Shown here: positions 12,481 to 23,168 of the stretch, in pieces | Position numbering within the stretch: position 1 is the stretch's first letter | How the letters are laid out: each line of letters opens with the position of its first letter | Source of the DNA: Tamarix chinensis | Taxonomy: Eukaryota > Streptophyta > Magnoliopsida > Caryophyllales > Tamaricaceae | Reading direction: 5' to 3' | Length of the DNA stretch: 64,000 nucleotides | Assembly (NCBI GenBank): GCA_030549775.1 | Contig: CM060173.1 | Location: 30,074,032 to 30,138,031, forward strand | Program-made: the position numbers and the translations under genes | The notes under the pieces: generated by a model | The model's database searches: none | Told to the model about the DNA's origin: nothing | The model's input: the letters and a program-made list of their open reading frames with translations, nothing else

Positions 12481-14679
12481 ATCATATTTGACATAAAAAG
12501 ATAAAATTTTCAAGACTAAATGAAGGGTGGGAGACAAAGTGTGTAATGCAATTAATTATAGTGGCTCACGTATTAATGTATTAAGTGAATATATGGTGAA
12601 AAAACTTGGCTTGATGACCATAAAACACCTTAAGACCCTATTTTATACAATGGCTCAACAAAGACAAAGAGGTAAGAGTCTCTAAACAAGTGCTTCTAAA
12701 TTTTAAAACTATTAATTATATTGATGGTGTGTTATGTGACATATTAATAATAGATGCATGCCATATATTACTTGGGAGGTCATGGTGATATGATAGGTAA
12801 GTTTACTATAATGGAGTGCTCAATGCGTACATGGTTTGCAAAGGGAAAAAGAAGTCAAAGTTGAAGCTTGTTTTTCAGTTAGCAATTGAACCTAATAAGT
12901 CACAAGAGGAGCATGAGCTTAAAAGCTTATTTCTCCAAAATCAAGCCATAGAGAAGGCCATCAAGGAAGAAGCGATTTCCTACACTTTAGTGGTGAAAGA
13001 AGAATCATAATAAGGGAGGTGGATCAAGCCAAAGTCGAGATGCACCAATTTATTAGAAGAATTTAGTAATGTGTTTCTCAAAGATTTATCACCTAGATTA
13101 CCACATTTAAGAGGGATAGAGCATGGTATTGATCTCATACCGGGAGTTTCTCTTCCTAAAAAGGCGACTTATCAATGCAATCTTTTAAAGGTAAAGGAGC
13201 TTTAAAGTCAAAATCAAGATTTGTTGGATAAGGGATATTGTGTTCCTACTTTGTTGGTACCTAATAATGATGGGTCATGGAGGATATGTGTTGGTTCAAA
13301 GGAGATTTTATAGTTTTTTTACTTAGATTACATACTTATTTATGTAATGCATCCAGTTCTTTCATGATATTGATGAATAATGTGTTAATACCATTCTTAG
13401 GAGACTTTATAGTTTTTTTTACTTAGATTACATACTTATTTATAGCAAGACCGAAAAGGACCATATAATACACTTGACGAGATTTTTTGAGAAGTTGAGA
13501 GAAGTGAAGTTATGTGGAAAGTTGGAGAAGTTGGAGAAGTTTAACTTCATGATCGAAAATATAGTATTTCTTGGCAACATTTTTGAGTAGAGATGGGATA
13601 CATGTAGATCCACCCAAAGTTGAAGCTATTCAAACTAAACCACAACAAACTAATGTATATGAAGTAAAAAAGTTTTCATGGGTTGACATCCTTTTATAGA
13701 AAAATCATTAAGGACTTCTCAACTATTGCATAACTCCTATCACACAACTTATGAAGAAGGGATAGTTCAAATAAAATGACATTGCTAAGTAGGATTTTGA
13801 AGAATTGAAGACCAAACTCTCTAATGCACCTGTACTTGCTTTTACCTCATTTAGATAAATTATTTGAAGTCATTTGTGATGCTAGTGGTATTAGTAATAA
13901 AGGTGTTTTTTCACATAAGAGAAGGTTAACACCATTCATTAATAAGAAGTAAAATGGTGTGAGACTCAATTACTCAATTTATGATAAGGAATTCTATGTT
14001 ATCATATACAGTCTAGAGAATTGAAGTCATTACTTGAGGTTGAAACTATTCATTCTTCACTCAAACCACAAGATTTTGAAGTACTTGCATAGATAAAATA
14101 AGGTAAACATGATAAACGCCAAGTGGGTGAGTTTTTTATAATCCTTTGTGTTCTCTACTAAATACTTGGATGTCAAGGATATTGTGGTAGTGGATCTTCT
14201 TTCTAGATGATGAAGGATCTCTATTCTAAAGATGAAGACTTCATGGAGATTTTGGAAGCTTGTGGGAGTATGGAAGTAGTGTGGCTTATGTGATTGAAGA
14301 TAGCTTTCTATTTAATCACAACAAGATATGCATCTTAAGATCTTCTATTTGAGATTTGATCATCAAGGAAGTGCATGAAGGTGGTATTGTAGGACACTTT
14401 GGAGCTACTTTAAGAGCACTCTCATTAGCCATATATGTTCAAAGGTGTGCAAGCTATAGTGGGAAAATGTGTTGTATGCCATAGAAGCAAGAGTTTCTTC
14501 CACAAAGGGTTATATGTAGTACCATTGGTGCCTAATGCACATTGGGAGAGAGTTGGTGAGGATTTCATACTTGGTTTACCAAGAACTTAACAAGGTAATG
14601 ATTCTATCATGATAGTAGCAGATTATTTTTCCATGATGAAACACTTTATACCAAGCCACTAGATGGATGCGGCTACTTA
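12481..14679 (+). pseudogene. Gypsy pol remnant, copy 1 (PR-RT-RH-IN)
   Basis: Protease remnant at about 12540-12790, ending in the 'HILLGRSW'-like block. The pre-RT linker is a 64-codon open stretch at 12816-13010. RT starts near 13060 ('EHGIDLIPGVSLPKKATYQCN', then 'PTLLVPNNDGSWRICV'). The RT palm is scrambled: two near-identical 45-base stretches at about 13300-13345 and 13395-13440 bracket a shortened core. RNase H follows at about 13850-14100 ('FEVICDASG', 'YDKEFY'). Integrase begins at about 14370 ('VHEGGIVGHFGAT') and is interrupted at 14679 by an insertion. Stops throughout exclude function. Confidence 0.75.
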
Positions 14680-15339
14680 TGTAACACCCCCAAGATTCAC
14701 TACTGAAAAATTTTGTTTTATTAAAAGATTTAGCAGAAGTGAAATAACAAGACTTGTAAATTTTGGGGATATTACCGCCACACTTAGTACCAAATCGGTT
14801 CACTCATACCGTTCCAGTACCAAGTGCTAAGGCTAGAAAATAAAATACCAATTACTAAAAATTCAAACCATAATAAAACTCAGAGTAGCACAATAAACCA
14901 TTTACAAGAATGAAATCCACCAATGGTGGTTACAAGATCAAAGAATACATTTAAATTAGGGAGTAAGAGAGAAAAAGGGAAACCCTAAAAGTCTGGATAA
15001 TTTCCTTACACTTTTTCCCGTTGCCCAATTGAATAGCACCTGAAAATGGAACTACAAGGGACACTACCCATTGAATAGGCAAGGGCCCCAAGAATGGAAC
15101 CCTTCAGCACTATGGTACTGAGTAACCCTTTAAAGCACACTTAAAAGTAGGCCCACAATGCAACACATGATACAATACTATGTACATATATAATGAGAAT
15201 GCATATAGCACAATCACATACTTAACAAATCTATCAAATATTAATAATTCATAATGTACAATCAATACCTCTAGGCCTTAAGCTATTAGTCCACCATTAT
15301 TCAATCATCTCGGATTATATATGTTCTTGTGAGTGTGGG

Positions 15340-15735
15340 AACCCCACTATTATAGCCGATGGATCGGAATACATACAGGGCAAAATGCTTCTAACCACTA
15401 TTATTCGCTAGTGGACCGGTCTGGCCTCGACTCATATGGCGTTCCACTATAAACGATTAGTATTTTTTCATAATTTATTCACATCCATAATTGGGTTTAT
15501 TAAGCTCTTGGACCTCACTATTATAGCCGGTAGACTGGAATACATATATACATCATCCAAGGCAACACACTCCTGGGCCACAATTATATCCAGTGGACCG
15601 GTACTTGTAAACATCATCCAGGGCAAAACGCTCATGGGCCACTATTATATCCGGTAGACCAGTACTCATAATCATCTTCCAAGACAACACGCTCCTAGGC
15701 CACTATTATAACCGGTAGACTGGTACTCAATATTA
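15340..15735. repeat. Roughly 60-bp spaced motif with CCGGT/ACCGG arms
   Basis: Six copies of a CCACTATTATANCCGGT core followed by a few bases and an ACCGG or ACTGG arm, at about 15345, 15398, 15516, 15578, 15638 and 15700. The related long elements carry it at about 29440-29780 and, on the other strand, about 35330-35550. The arms form a short palindrome. Conservation across diverged elements suggests a role in the LTR, which is inference. Confidence 0.6.
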
Positions 15736-16429
15736 TAATTCAACTAGGCCCGGCTCATTAATCTTTCACTTTCATGATTAATGTTTTCCCTTTTCAATCA
15801 GCACAACAATTCCATTTATTTTCCTTGAATAGGAGATCAAGATCCCGAGATACAAAGGCACACTAGTAGCACTAGTGCTTACAAGCTACTCAGTACCCTT
15901 CAACCATCACCCCAGGGACGCAAAGGTACCCTGGTCATACCAGTGCATAAAGCTACTCAGTACCCTACCGACAAGGACACCTAATCCATAAGTATGCATA
16001 CCCCCTAAATAGGTCCGTAGAACTAGATAGAGTAAGATATAGGCCTAGCTGGAGCATGAAGGCACACCAGCAAATACTAGAATAATAGTGGGCTAAACCA
16101 CGTATTTACGATAAAGACCCTTAAAGAGCCACCATTTCCAATCTTGAGGTCTTTGACTTTAATTATTAGTGTCTTAATTAAGGTGATCACAAAAAGTACA
16201 ACAATCAGATACTTATTCACTTTCAATCGTTCTGATATCATTAGGTACTCCTTATTCATACGGTTATCCAAGATAACATAAAGGAATCATCAAGGCCATC
16301 ATAATCTCATCCAATTCTAATTTAGGATTCATTCTCATGATACTTACTAATTGTCAAATACCATTATCTTACTATTCAGTATTACTTGAGTCTTATTACG
16401 AAACTCCTTTATCCCATCAACAAATTAGA

Positions 16430-17630
16430 TATAAATTACTAATTTACCCCTTACTTATATAATTATTAAATTATCCCTTCCTTACTTGCCATTTTACCAT
16501 ATTACCCTTCATGTTACATAATTACCAAATTATCCCTTACTCGGTTTAGGTTACTAAGTTATCTCCCATACTTATTAGGTCACCAATCATCCTTCATAAT
16601 CGTTACGCTTATCATATTTCCATTTGGTTGGTTAGATTACCAATTTTCCCTTCTTCTTTGTTATAATTACCAAATTGCTCTTTTGTTAGTCAAATTACCA
16701 CATTACCCTTCTCCATGGTCAAAATTACCAAAATGCCCTTCTACAATATCATAATTACCAAATTACCCTATAGTTGATTAAATTACCAGATTGTCCTCTC
16801 CATTATTATAATTATCGAATTACCCTTTAGTTGGTTAAATTACCTGATTGCCCTTCTCTATTATCATAATTACCAACTTTCTCTTCTACATTATCATAAT
16901 TACCATATTACCCTTCTCCGTTATCATAATTACCAATTTACTCTTTAGTTGATTAAATTATCAAATTACCTTTTTCCATTTTTATAATTACCAAATTACC
17001 CATCTTCGTTATCATAATTACCAATTTACCCTTTGGTTGGTTAAATTATCAAATTGCCCTTTTCTATGATCATACTTACCAAATTACCCTTTAGGTGGTT
17101 AAATTACCAAATTGCCCTTCTCCATTATTATAATTACTATATTGCCTTCTCCATTATTATAATTACTATATTGCCCTTCTCCATTATTATAATTACAATT
17201 TTACCCCTTTAGTTACAAAATTACTATTTTATCCTTTTACTTACAAAATTACCATTTTTTCCCTTTACTTCCAAAATTACCATAATAACCTTAACTTCCA
17301 AATTTACCATAATACCCTTGTACTTATAATAATTACCATTTTATCCCTTTAATTACAAAATTACTATTTTTCCCTTTACTTCTAAGATTACTATAATACC
17401 CTTTTTCTTATAAAATTATCATTTTGCCCTTTACCTCTAAAATTACCATAACACCCCTTTTACTTGCAATTTACCATTTTACCCTTCTCCTCCAAAATTA
17501 CCATTTTACCCTTTACTTCTAAAATTACCATTTTACCCTTTTCTTCCAAAATTACCATTTTACCCTTTACCTCAAAAATTACCATTCTATCCCATTACTT
17601 CCAAAATTACCATTTTACCCTTTATTACAC
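16430..17630. repeat. Degenerate array of ATTACCAAATTACCCTT-type units
   Basis: More than thirty imperfect units with the core ATTACCA followed by TTACCCTT, drifting to ACCATTTTACCCTTTACTT near 17480-17620, where the unit is about 30-33 bp. The resulting 100-codon frame at 17464-17766 is a by-product of the periodicity. The same array, reverse complemented, occupies about 33530-34250 in the opposite-strand relative. Confidence 0.8.
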
Positions 17631-18339
17631 CACCTTTATCAAACTATCACCACTGCATCAAATATTAATATTAATACTCTATTCTTATCATCCAACTCCA
17701 CCAACTATTGTATTTCAACATAATACTCATCAACAACTACATGTATTAGACCACACCCTTGTCTAAGACATATTACTAAAATTTCCTAAGGCTTACAATA
17801 ATATTAATCATGCATTAATGGTCACAATAACATAATATAGCATGGATAAGTACTTAACATATTCTTGAATAAAAATTCTCCTTCCTTAAGAATTTCTTCC
17901 ATACATGGCATATAAACTAGCATGCTTTTCTTTTTATCAATCAATACAAGAAACTACAAATATCATATTAAACAACATATATCATTCATAATAACATATT
18001 AAAAACCCAAATGTATTAACATACGTTTATCCATGCATTTAAATTGGGTTTAACAATTACCTTAATTCTCGCAAAAAAAAAATCAAACCTTACTGGTATC
18101 CCCATTAAAGATTCAAGATTTAAATAGCAAAATCAATACCTAAAAATAATATCAATATTTATCATATTAGAAATAAGGAAACCAAAGCATATAAAACGTA
18201 ATTAATGAAATACTTAACTTAAATATTATTATACCTTAAAATTATCAACCAAAATTAAAATAAGAATGCAGCATGAGCTACATACAAAATAAAAGGGATA
18301 AGTGGCTCAAAATGATATGAAAAGGAGGATGAAGAGGTA

Positions 18340-19510
18340 TTTTTGGGTTAGGGTTTTGAGGCTAGGAAATTGGGCAAGTGGGGGAGGATTTAGGGCAAGG
18401 AAAGGGTGCAGGAGTGAAGAGGGGGTGTAGGTGATGGTTGGGGATAGGTTGTTGGTTGCCAAGGGCAGCGGCAAGGCTGCGAAGTGGGCTGCAGGAGTGG
18501 ATGGGGCTAAGAAGGAAGAAAAAAAGAGGGGGAAAATGAGGGGCTACAAGGGATAGTTTTGGCCAAAAGAAGTGTAGGGGTGGTAGAGGGGGTTGTAGGG
18601 AGTAAGTTGGTGGCTTGGGAAGCAGTAAAGGCAACGGGACGGCGGCGAATGGTGGGGTTGCAAGGAGGTTGCCGAGAAGGGATAAAAGGAGGAGGAAAAG
18701 AAGAGGGGAGGAAGAAGGGGGGCTATAGGGTGGCTCGAGGGGTGTTGTGGTGGTGCAAGGCTGAGTTAAAGGACAATGGGGAGTGGTTCATGGGGTTGGT
18801 ACAGCGATGGAAGCGGCAGAGGGCGGTTGTGGTGTAAAATAGAGGGGAAAAGATGGAGGGGAAGGAAATGGGGAGGATGAGATCGGTGGTAAGGAGCTCA
18901 AAAAATGGGTAGGAAAGTGGATCGTGAGGAGAAGAAAAAGAAGAGGGAGAAGAAGGCAATAGGTGGCTAATCGGGTGGCAAAGTGTAGGGTGGTAGGGAG
19001 GTGGTAGGGTGGCAAGTAGGTGGTAGGAAGAGGAGACGAAGAGGGGGGAGAACAGGGCATGCAGGGTGGGTTTGCAGAGCTAGTCAGGTGAGAATAAAAT
19101 GGCAGGAGAGAGGGAGAGTTGCAGTGGTGGCAGTGGTTGTAGGCTGCGGTGGCTGGGCATGGCGTTCGGGATGGCAGGCATGGCAACATAAACAAGTTGA
19201 GCGTTCTCAAGGTGGACGAAGCTAAAGGAATTAGAAGAAAGAAAGAAGGGGAGGTGCAAGCAAGGCGAAGGAAAGAATGGTGTGGGCTGACCCAATCGGG
19301 GGAGAAAAGAAAAAAAGGAAGGGGGCTGGGGTTGGGCTGTGCGCAGGAGAAGGAGAGAAGGGAAGGGAGTGGGCCGAAGCCCCAAGCGCAGGGGAAAGGG
19401 GGAGGCAGGCCGGCCTGGCGGCCCGAAGGAGGAAAAAGGAAAAATAAAGAAAAGAGAAAAAAAGGAGAAAGAAAAGAAAAAAGGGGAAAAAAAGAAAAGG
19501 AAAAATGGGA
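18340..19510. other. GC-rich, purine-skewed block of LTR-like element 1
   Basis: An abrupt change to G-rich, A+G-dominated sequence on the plus strand, unlike anything around it, ending in A/G-only runs at about 19430-19510. Open frames on both strands (up to about 140 codons on the minus strand) encode Pro/Ser/Leu/His-rich or Arg/Lys/Gly-rich strings with no domain. They are explained by low stop density in such composition. Equivalent blocks occur in both related elements, so this is part of the LTR family, perhaps its transcribed leader. Confidence 0.6.
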
Positions 19511-19827
19511 GAATTTAAAATAATTTAATTTATAAAATAATAGGATGTAATATTTTGGGAAATAGTTTATTTAATAATTTAATTTAATCTAATATATTGG
19601 TTTAAAAATGATAATTTTAGTAAAATATTAGTTTGAAAAATTATTTTGAAAAAAAGAGTATGATAAAATAACAAAATATTTATTTTAATTTATTAAATAT
19701 TCCTATCCACTTTTACATACTCAAAAATCCATAAAATAATTAAATTAAATAAAACTAAAAGCTCATTTATCCCAAATAAAAGCTATTTATTAAATTATAT
19801 GTTTTAAAAAAATTTCGGGGGATTACA

Positions 19828-19980
19828 ACTCATATTATCGATCTCTACTTTCGAGAATTGGTGAAGTTGCATGGAGTCTCAAGAAGTATGGTGAGTGATC
19901 GAGACGTGAATTTTCTAAGCTAATTTTGGAAGGCCATGTCACTTTCTAATATGTTATTTAATACTTTCAAAAGGTATCAT
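19828..19980 (+). pseudogene. Gypsy integrase fragment, copy 1 continued
   Basis: Resumes the frame broken at 14679. Reads '[43 protein letters not shown]', holding the second integrase Asp (SDRD), then ends without the catalytic Glu region. The break lies at the same point in the other two copies (about 37945 and 60690). Confidence 0.8.
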
Positions 19981-20560
19981 GTTTTATTAAAAATTTAATA
20001 TTTATACAATTTTTTATTTTTTATACCTAAATCACCCTTATATTATCTTATTTAACTTCTAGTCAGGCATAAATTGAAGATCCCTCGTAGAAAAGTCAAT
20101 GGAGCTATACTTATCTCTAGAAATAATGTCTTATTATCTAACAAAACAATGAAATCTTTTAGGATTTGTGGTTGATTTCAAAAAATGATTTATCATTACT
20201 CTTTTTTAGGTTATTATAAAAAAATAAAAAAATGTTTAGTTTTTATTCCTATTAATTACGGTACAAGAATTTTAAGAATTTTAAATTTAATTTAATTCCA
20301 TCAATTAAGTTGACAGATCTATTAATTTTTAATATTTATACAATTCATTATGTTTATCTTGAAACTACCTTTATATTATCCCACCTTAATTTCTAATTTG
20401 ACTATATGCAAAGTACATCTTAGAAGAGATCGAAGTTGTATTTATCTCTAGAAATAATGTCATTATCAATTATCAAACAGTATACTAAAATCTCTTAGGA
20501 TTTGTGGCTAATTTGAAAGAATGATTCATCGCCGCTCGGGGGTGATTACGTCAGAAATAT
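19981..20560. other. Spacer shared with 60690-61200
   Basis: Non-coding. Closely similar, with small indels, to 60700-61190: both contain 'acctaaatcacccttatat', 'aattgaagatccct', 'tcctattaattaYggtacaag' and 'tctctagaaataat'. This supports a duplication that includes the upstream gypsy fragment. Confidence 0.75.
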
Positions 20561-20940
20561 AAGAATATCTAGGGATGGTCCCTTGGCCTAGTGGTCCCAT
20601 GTTCCCTGTACCCTGGACTCCCATTCTTGTCGTAGCTAGTGGTACTCCCTTCCCCCTATGCCAAAAAGGCGATTCCCTCGCTCCCAGGACTTCCGTCAGC
20701 CGGTCCGACAGCACCGGAGGAGGTAAACTACGGTGGCCCAACGACTGAGCACATGATGGTCCGATCTCCGGGACGTCCACAAAGAGTCACCCCCATAAAC
20801 AAAAAATTGAAACTCCCGTACTGTAGCTTGTCCTCCGAAAATTTTAAATCCGGGACTTCCTATGCCAACAACCATGCCCGAACACCCCCGGCTGTAGTGG
20901 AGTGTGAAAACAAATCTTATATATTTTTTTGAAAATTGCA
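20560..20940 (+). repeat. GC-rich insert with tRNA-like boxes (possible SINE)
   Basis: GC-rich against AT-rich surroundings. 'TTGGCCTAGTGGT' at about 20583-20595 resembles a pol III A box. 'GTACCCTGGACTCCC' at about 20608-20622 (GTACCCTCGATTCCC in the copy at 61266) could be a B box. The body from about 20658 to 20925 is missing from the third spacer copy (about 61310), so it was inserted here or lost there. It ends near a T-rich stretch. No family recognised and no clear target duplication seen. Confidence 0.3.
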
Positions 20941-21245
20941 GCACGTTCACGCGGAGGCTACAAGAAAAGGTGATTATAATTGATGTACGAAAACTTTCCT
21001 TGTTTCGTTATTTTAAAAAATATTTTTTTTTCTATTTTTAATTTTACATCCTCATTAGTCAAAAAGTATTTTAAGAAAAAAAAATTATTTTTTTCCCGCC
21101 TTATCTTCGTATCCATCCAATACCGGATGAGCAATCGATGGGGACGCCGAGGATAAACCGAAGAGGCCTCCTACTTGGAAGACTCCATTTACTCAGATGA
21201 TGAGCGGCGGCGCGGCAAACAAATTACTTACGCATCTGTTATATA

Positions 21246-21830
21246 GGAAATATTTTTTTACTGTATAAAAAATATTTTTTTAATCTTACATTTTTTTTCT
21301 GACTCCTTTTTTTTTTTTTCTCACTTTCTAATCTTCTCTTCTTATCGCTTCTTTTACTCTCTTACTAAAGTCTCTCGATCTCTTTTTTCTCAACTCTCAC
21401 CTCCCTCATGTCAAGGTACGTAATTAATTTTTTACAAATTTTTTTTAGCGGAATGATAGATGTATATGACATTTTTTTATTGTAGGAAAAGATTTGATCA
21501 TATTTGTCAGTAGAGAGAGTTTAAAGACAAATCTTATCCGTAGAGTAAGGTTTAAGTTTTTCTTTTTCTATTTGCAGATCTGACTTTTTAATTTTTTTTT
21601 TCCACTATCGGTCGATCAAGATTGAAAATTTTAAAAAAGATGTAGATTGAAAAAAAGGGGGGAATTGCAAGAAGAAATGATAAAAAATTATCGGTAAATA
21701 AAGGAAGAGAACGACAAAAATTATCGATGGATAACGAGAGAGAACAACAATAATGATCGATTCATAAGAATATATGTGTAAAAAATTTTCCTACGAAATA
21801 ATTTTTTTTCAATTAATAAAACCTTGCCCA
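21246..21830. repeat. Copy-1-specific insert, possible small TIR element
   Basis: About 585 bp with no counterpart in copy 2, where 'ttataacaagtg...cttgccc' is nearly continuous (42965-43000). The left edge has TATAGGAAATATTTTTTTAC and the right edge, reverse complemented, has CGTAGGAAAATTTTTTACAC, which could be inverted termini. No target duplication could be settled. Confidence 0.35.
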
Positions 21831-21845
21831 GATCCTTTAGCAATC

Positions 21846-22111
21846 CTATGATGCACGGGGACGGCAGTTAGGTGTCGTCCCCCCGTCTCGGAAACGTCCC
21901 CGTCCAAAAAACTTCTCGGAATCGTTTTTAGATTAAAATTTATATTAAAATTATTTAATTAATATTTTTATTAAAAAATATTATTTAATTATTTTTTTAT
22001 TAAAAAATATTTATTAATAATTAAAATTAACTAATAAAAGAATTAATTTTAGAAATTTTTTATTTTTCTCTCTTAATTTTAATAAATTTAATCTATTTTT
22101 TAAAAATATAT

Positions 22112-22156
<45 letters not shown>

Positions 22157-22257
22157 TTTTACGTTTCTTGCCATTTACGTTTCCTAAATTTTTAAAAAAT
22201 GATGTTTTCGCGTTTCGTTCTGCTTTCGTTTTCCGTCCCAGTCCTCGTGCAACACTG
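21846..22257. mobile_element. hAT-like MITE, copy 1
   Basis: 412-bp AT-rich element with termini CTATGATGCACGGGGACGG and, reverse complemented from the right, CAGTGTTGCACGAGGACTGG. The 8-bp flanks are TAGCAATC (21838-21845) and TAGCAATA (22258-22265). The paralogous site in copy 2 (about 43001-43016) is empty and reads CAGCAATCTGAAGGG, confirming the borders. It has no coding capacity. An (AT)n tract lies at about 22106-22151. Relatives lie at 25808-26085 and 42661-42964. Confidence 0.8.
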
Positions 22258-22304
22258 TAGCAATATGAAGGGTTTGACTGACTCTCGTTTCTCAACTACT
22301 CCTA

Positions 22305-22679
22305 TGGCCCGTTTGGTAAATGGGAATGGGAGTTTGGGAAATTAAAGAGTGTGAATGAGAATGAGAATTAAGAAGTGAGAATTAGTTTATTTAATCTTAT
22401 TCCCATGTTTGGTATTTGATGGGATTAACTTGGGAATAAAAGTTTCTTGTGTTTGATACGTAGGAATGGGATTGGAAATATAATTATAACTTTACAAAAA
22501 TATCCTTCTTATATTTATAATATTTATAGTTTTGTGTGTGTGTATATATATATATATAACCAATTATTATTTTATTTTTCCATTATTCGACCTTGTTTTT
22601 CTCATAATAGATCATATAACATCAGATCAGATTTGATCATGTTAGATCCGATCCGATCCGATCAGATTAGATAATAGTA

Positions 22680-22734
<55 letters not shown>

Positions 22735-23168
22735 CAAATAATATTTACAATAATAATTATTATTATAATTATGATTATCTTTATTATATTTTTAATTATA
22801 ATTAATTATTATAATAAAGATAATAATTATAATACAGTTATAACTGTCCGTTTGATAAATGGGAATGAGAGAATTTTAAAATTAAAATTATTATAAAGAT
22901 AATCATCATCATCATCATAATTAATATTATTAATATAATTTTATATATACTAATATAAGGTCATTTTGGTAATTTTATTTTCTATTCTCATTCCCATCCT
23001 TTTAATACCACCTCCCCTCCTAGGAATAAATTGATGGGAATTGACACCTCTAAATCTCATTCTCAATCTCATTTTAATTCCTACTTCCTCAAAATAAATA
23101 ATAAAATATTTAAATTCCTCCTCTAATTTTTATTTCCATAATTTTATTTCCTTCGACCAAACATGCCG
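22305..23168. mobile_element. Small TIR element, PIF/Harbinger-like
   Basis: About 864 bp starting TGGCCCGTTTGGTAAATGGG. Its right end, reverse complemented, is CGGCATGTTTGGTCGAAGG. It is absent from copy 2, where the site reads continuously (about 43040-43052). CTA lies on both sides (22302-22304 and 23169-23171), matching a 3-bp duplication. A second start-like sequence, GTCCGTTTGATAAATGGG, at about 22846 suggests a nested or tandem partial copy. It has an (ATT)n tract at 22679-22731 and no transposase. The superfamily is inferred from TSD size and the GTTTGG terminus. Confidence 0.55.

Larger units (their letters stand above)
14680..19827 (+). mobile_element. Long LTR-like element 1 (solo LTR or non-coding LTR element)
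   Basis: Begins TGTAACACCCCC and ends GGGGGATTACA, the TG...CA form with short inverted ends. It splits the integrase frame of gypsy copy 1. The flanking pentamers are ACTTA (14675-14679) and ACTCA (19828-19832), and the uninterrupted homologue at about 37795 reads ACTCA. At 5148 bp it has no pol motif, and its first few hundred bases are not repeated near its end, so I favour a solo LTR of a long-LTR gypsy lineage; a LARD-type element is the alternative. Order inside: a CCGGT motif array, a CCCTT/TTACCA-rich array, AT-rich DNA, then a GC-rich purine-skewed block. Two relatives lie at 27565-36369 (opposite strand) and 28801-32767. Confidence 0.75.
11342..19980 (+). mobile_element. Truncated Ty3/gypsy element, copy 1 (split by an insertion)
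   Basis: Gag, protease, reverse transcriptase, RNase H and integrase remnants follow in gypsy order on the plus strand from 11342 to 14679. They resume at 19828 after a 5.1-kb insertion. The element stops inside the integrase core, shortly after the second catalytic Asp ('SDRDVNFLS'), at about 19980. Copies 2 and 3 of the same family in this window are cut at the same place. No LTRs are present. Dense stops and frameshifts mark it as old. Confidence 0.8.

Noticed and set aside
17464..17766. 100-codon frame with repeated 'ILPFSSKIT'
   Set aside because: Direct product of the 30-33-bp tandem repeat phase; not a repeat protein.
18362..19523. Six or more overlapping frames on both strands
   Set aside because: Compositional by-product of the G/A-rich block; no recognisable product, signal peptide or conservation.
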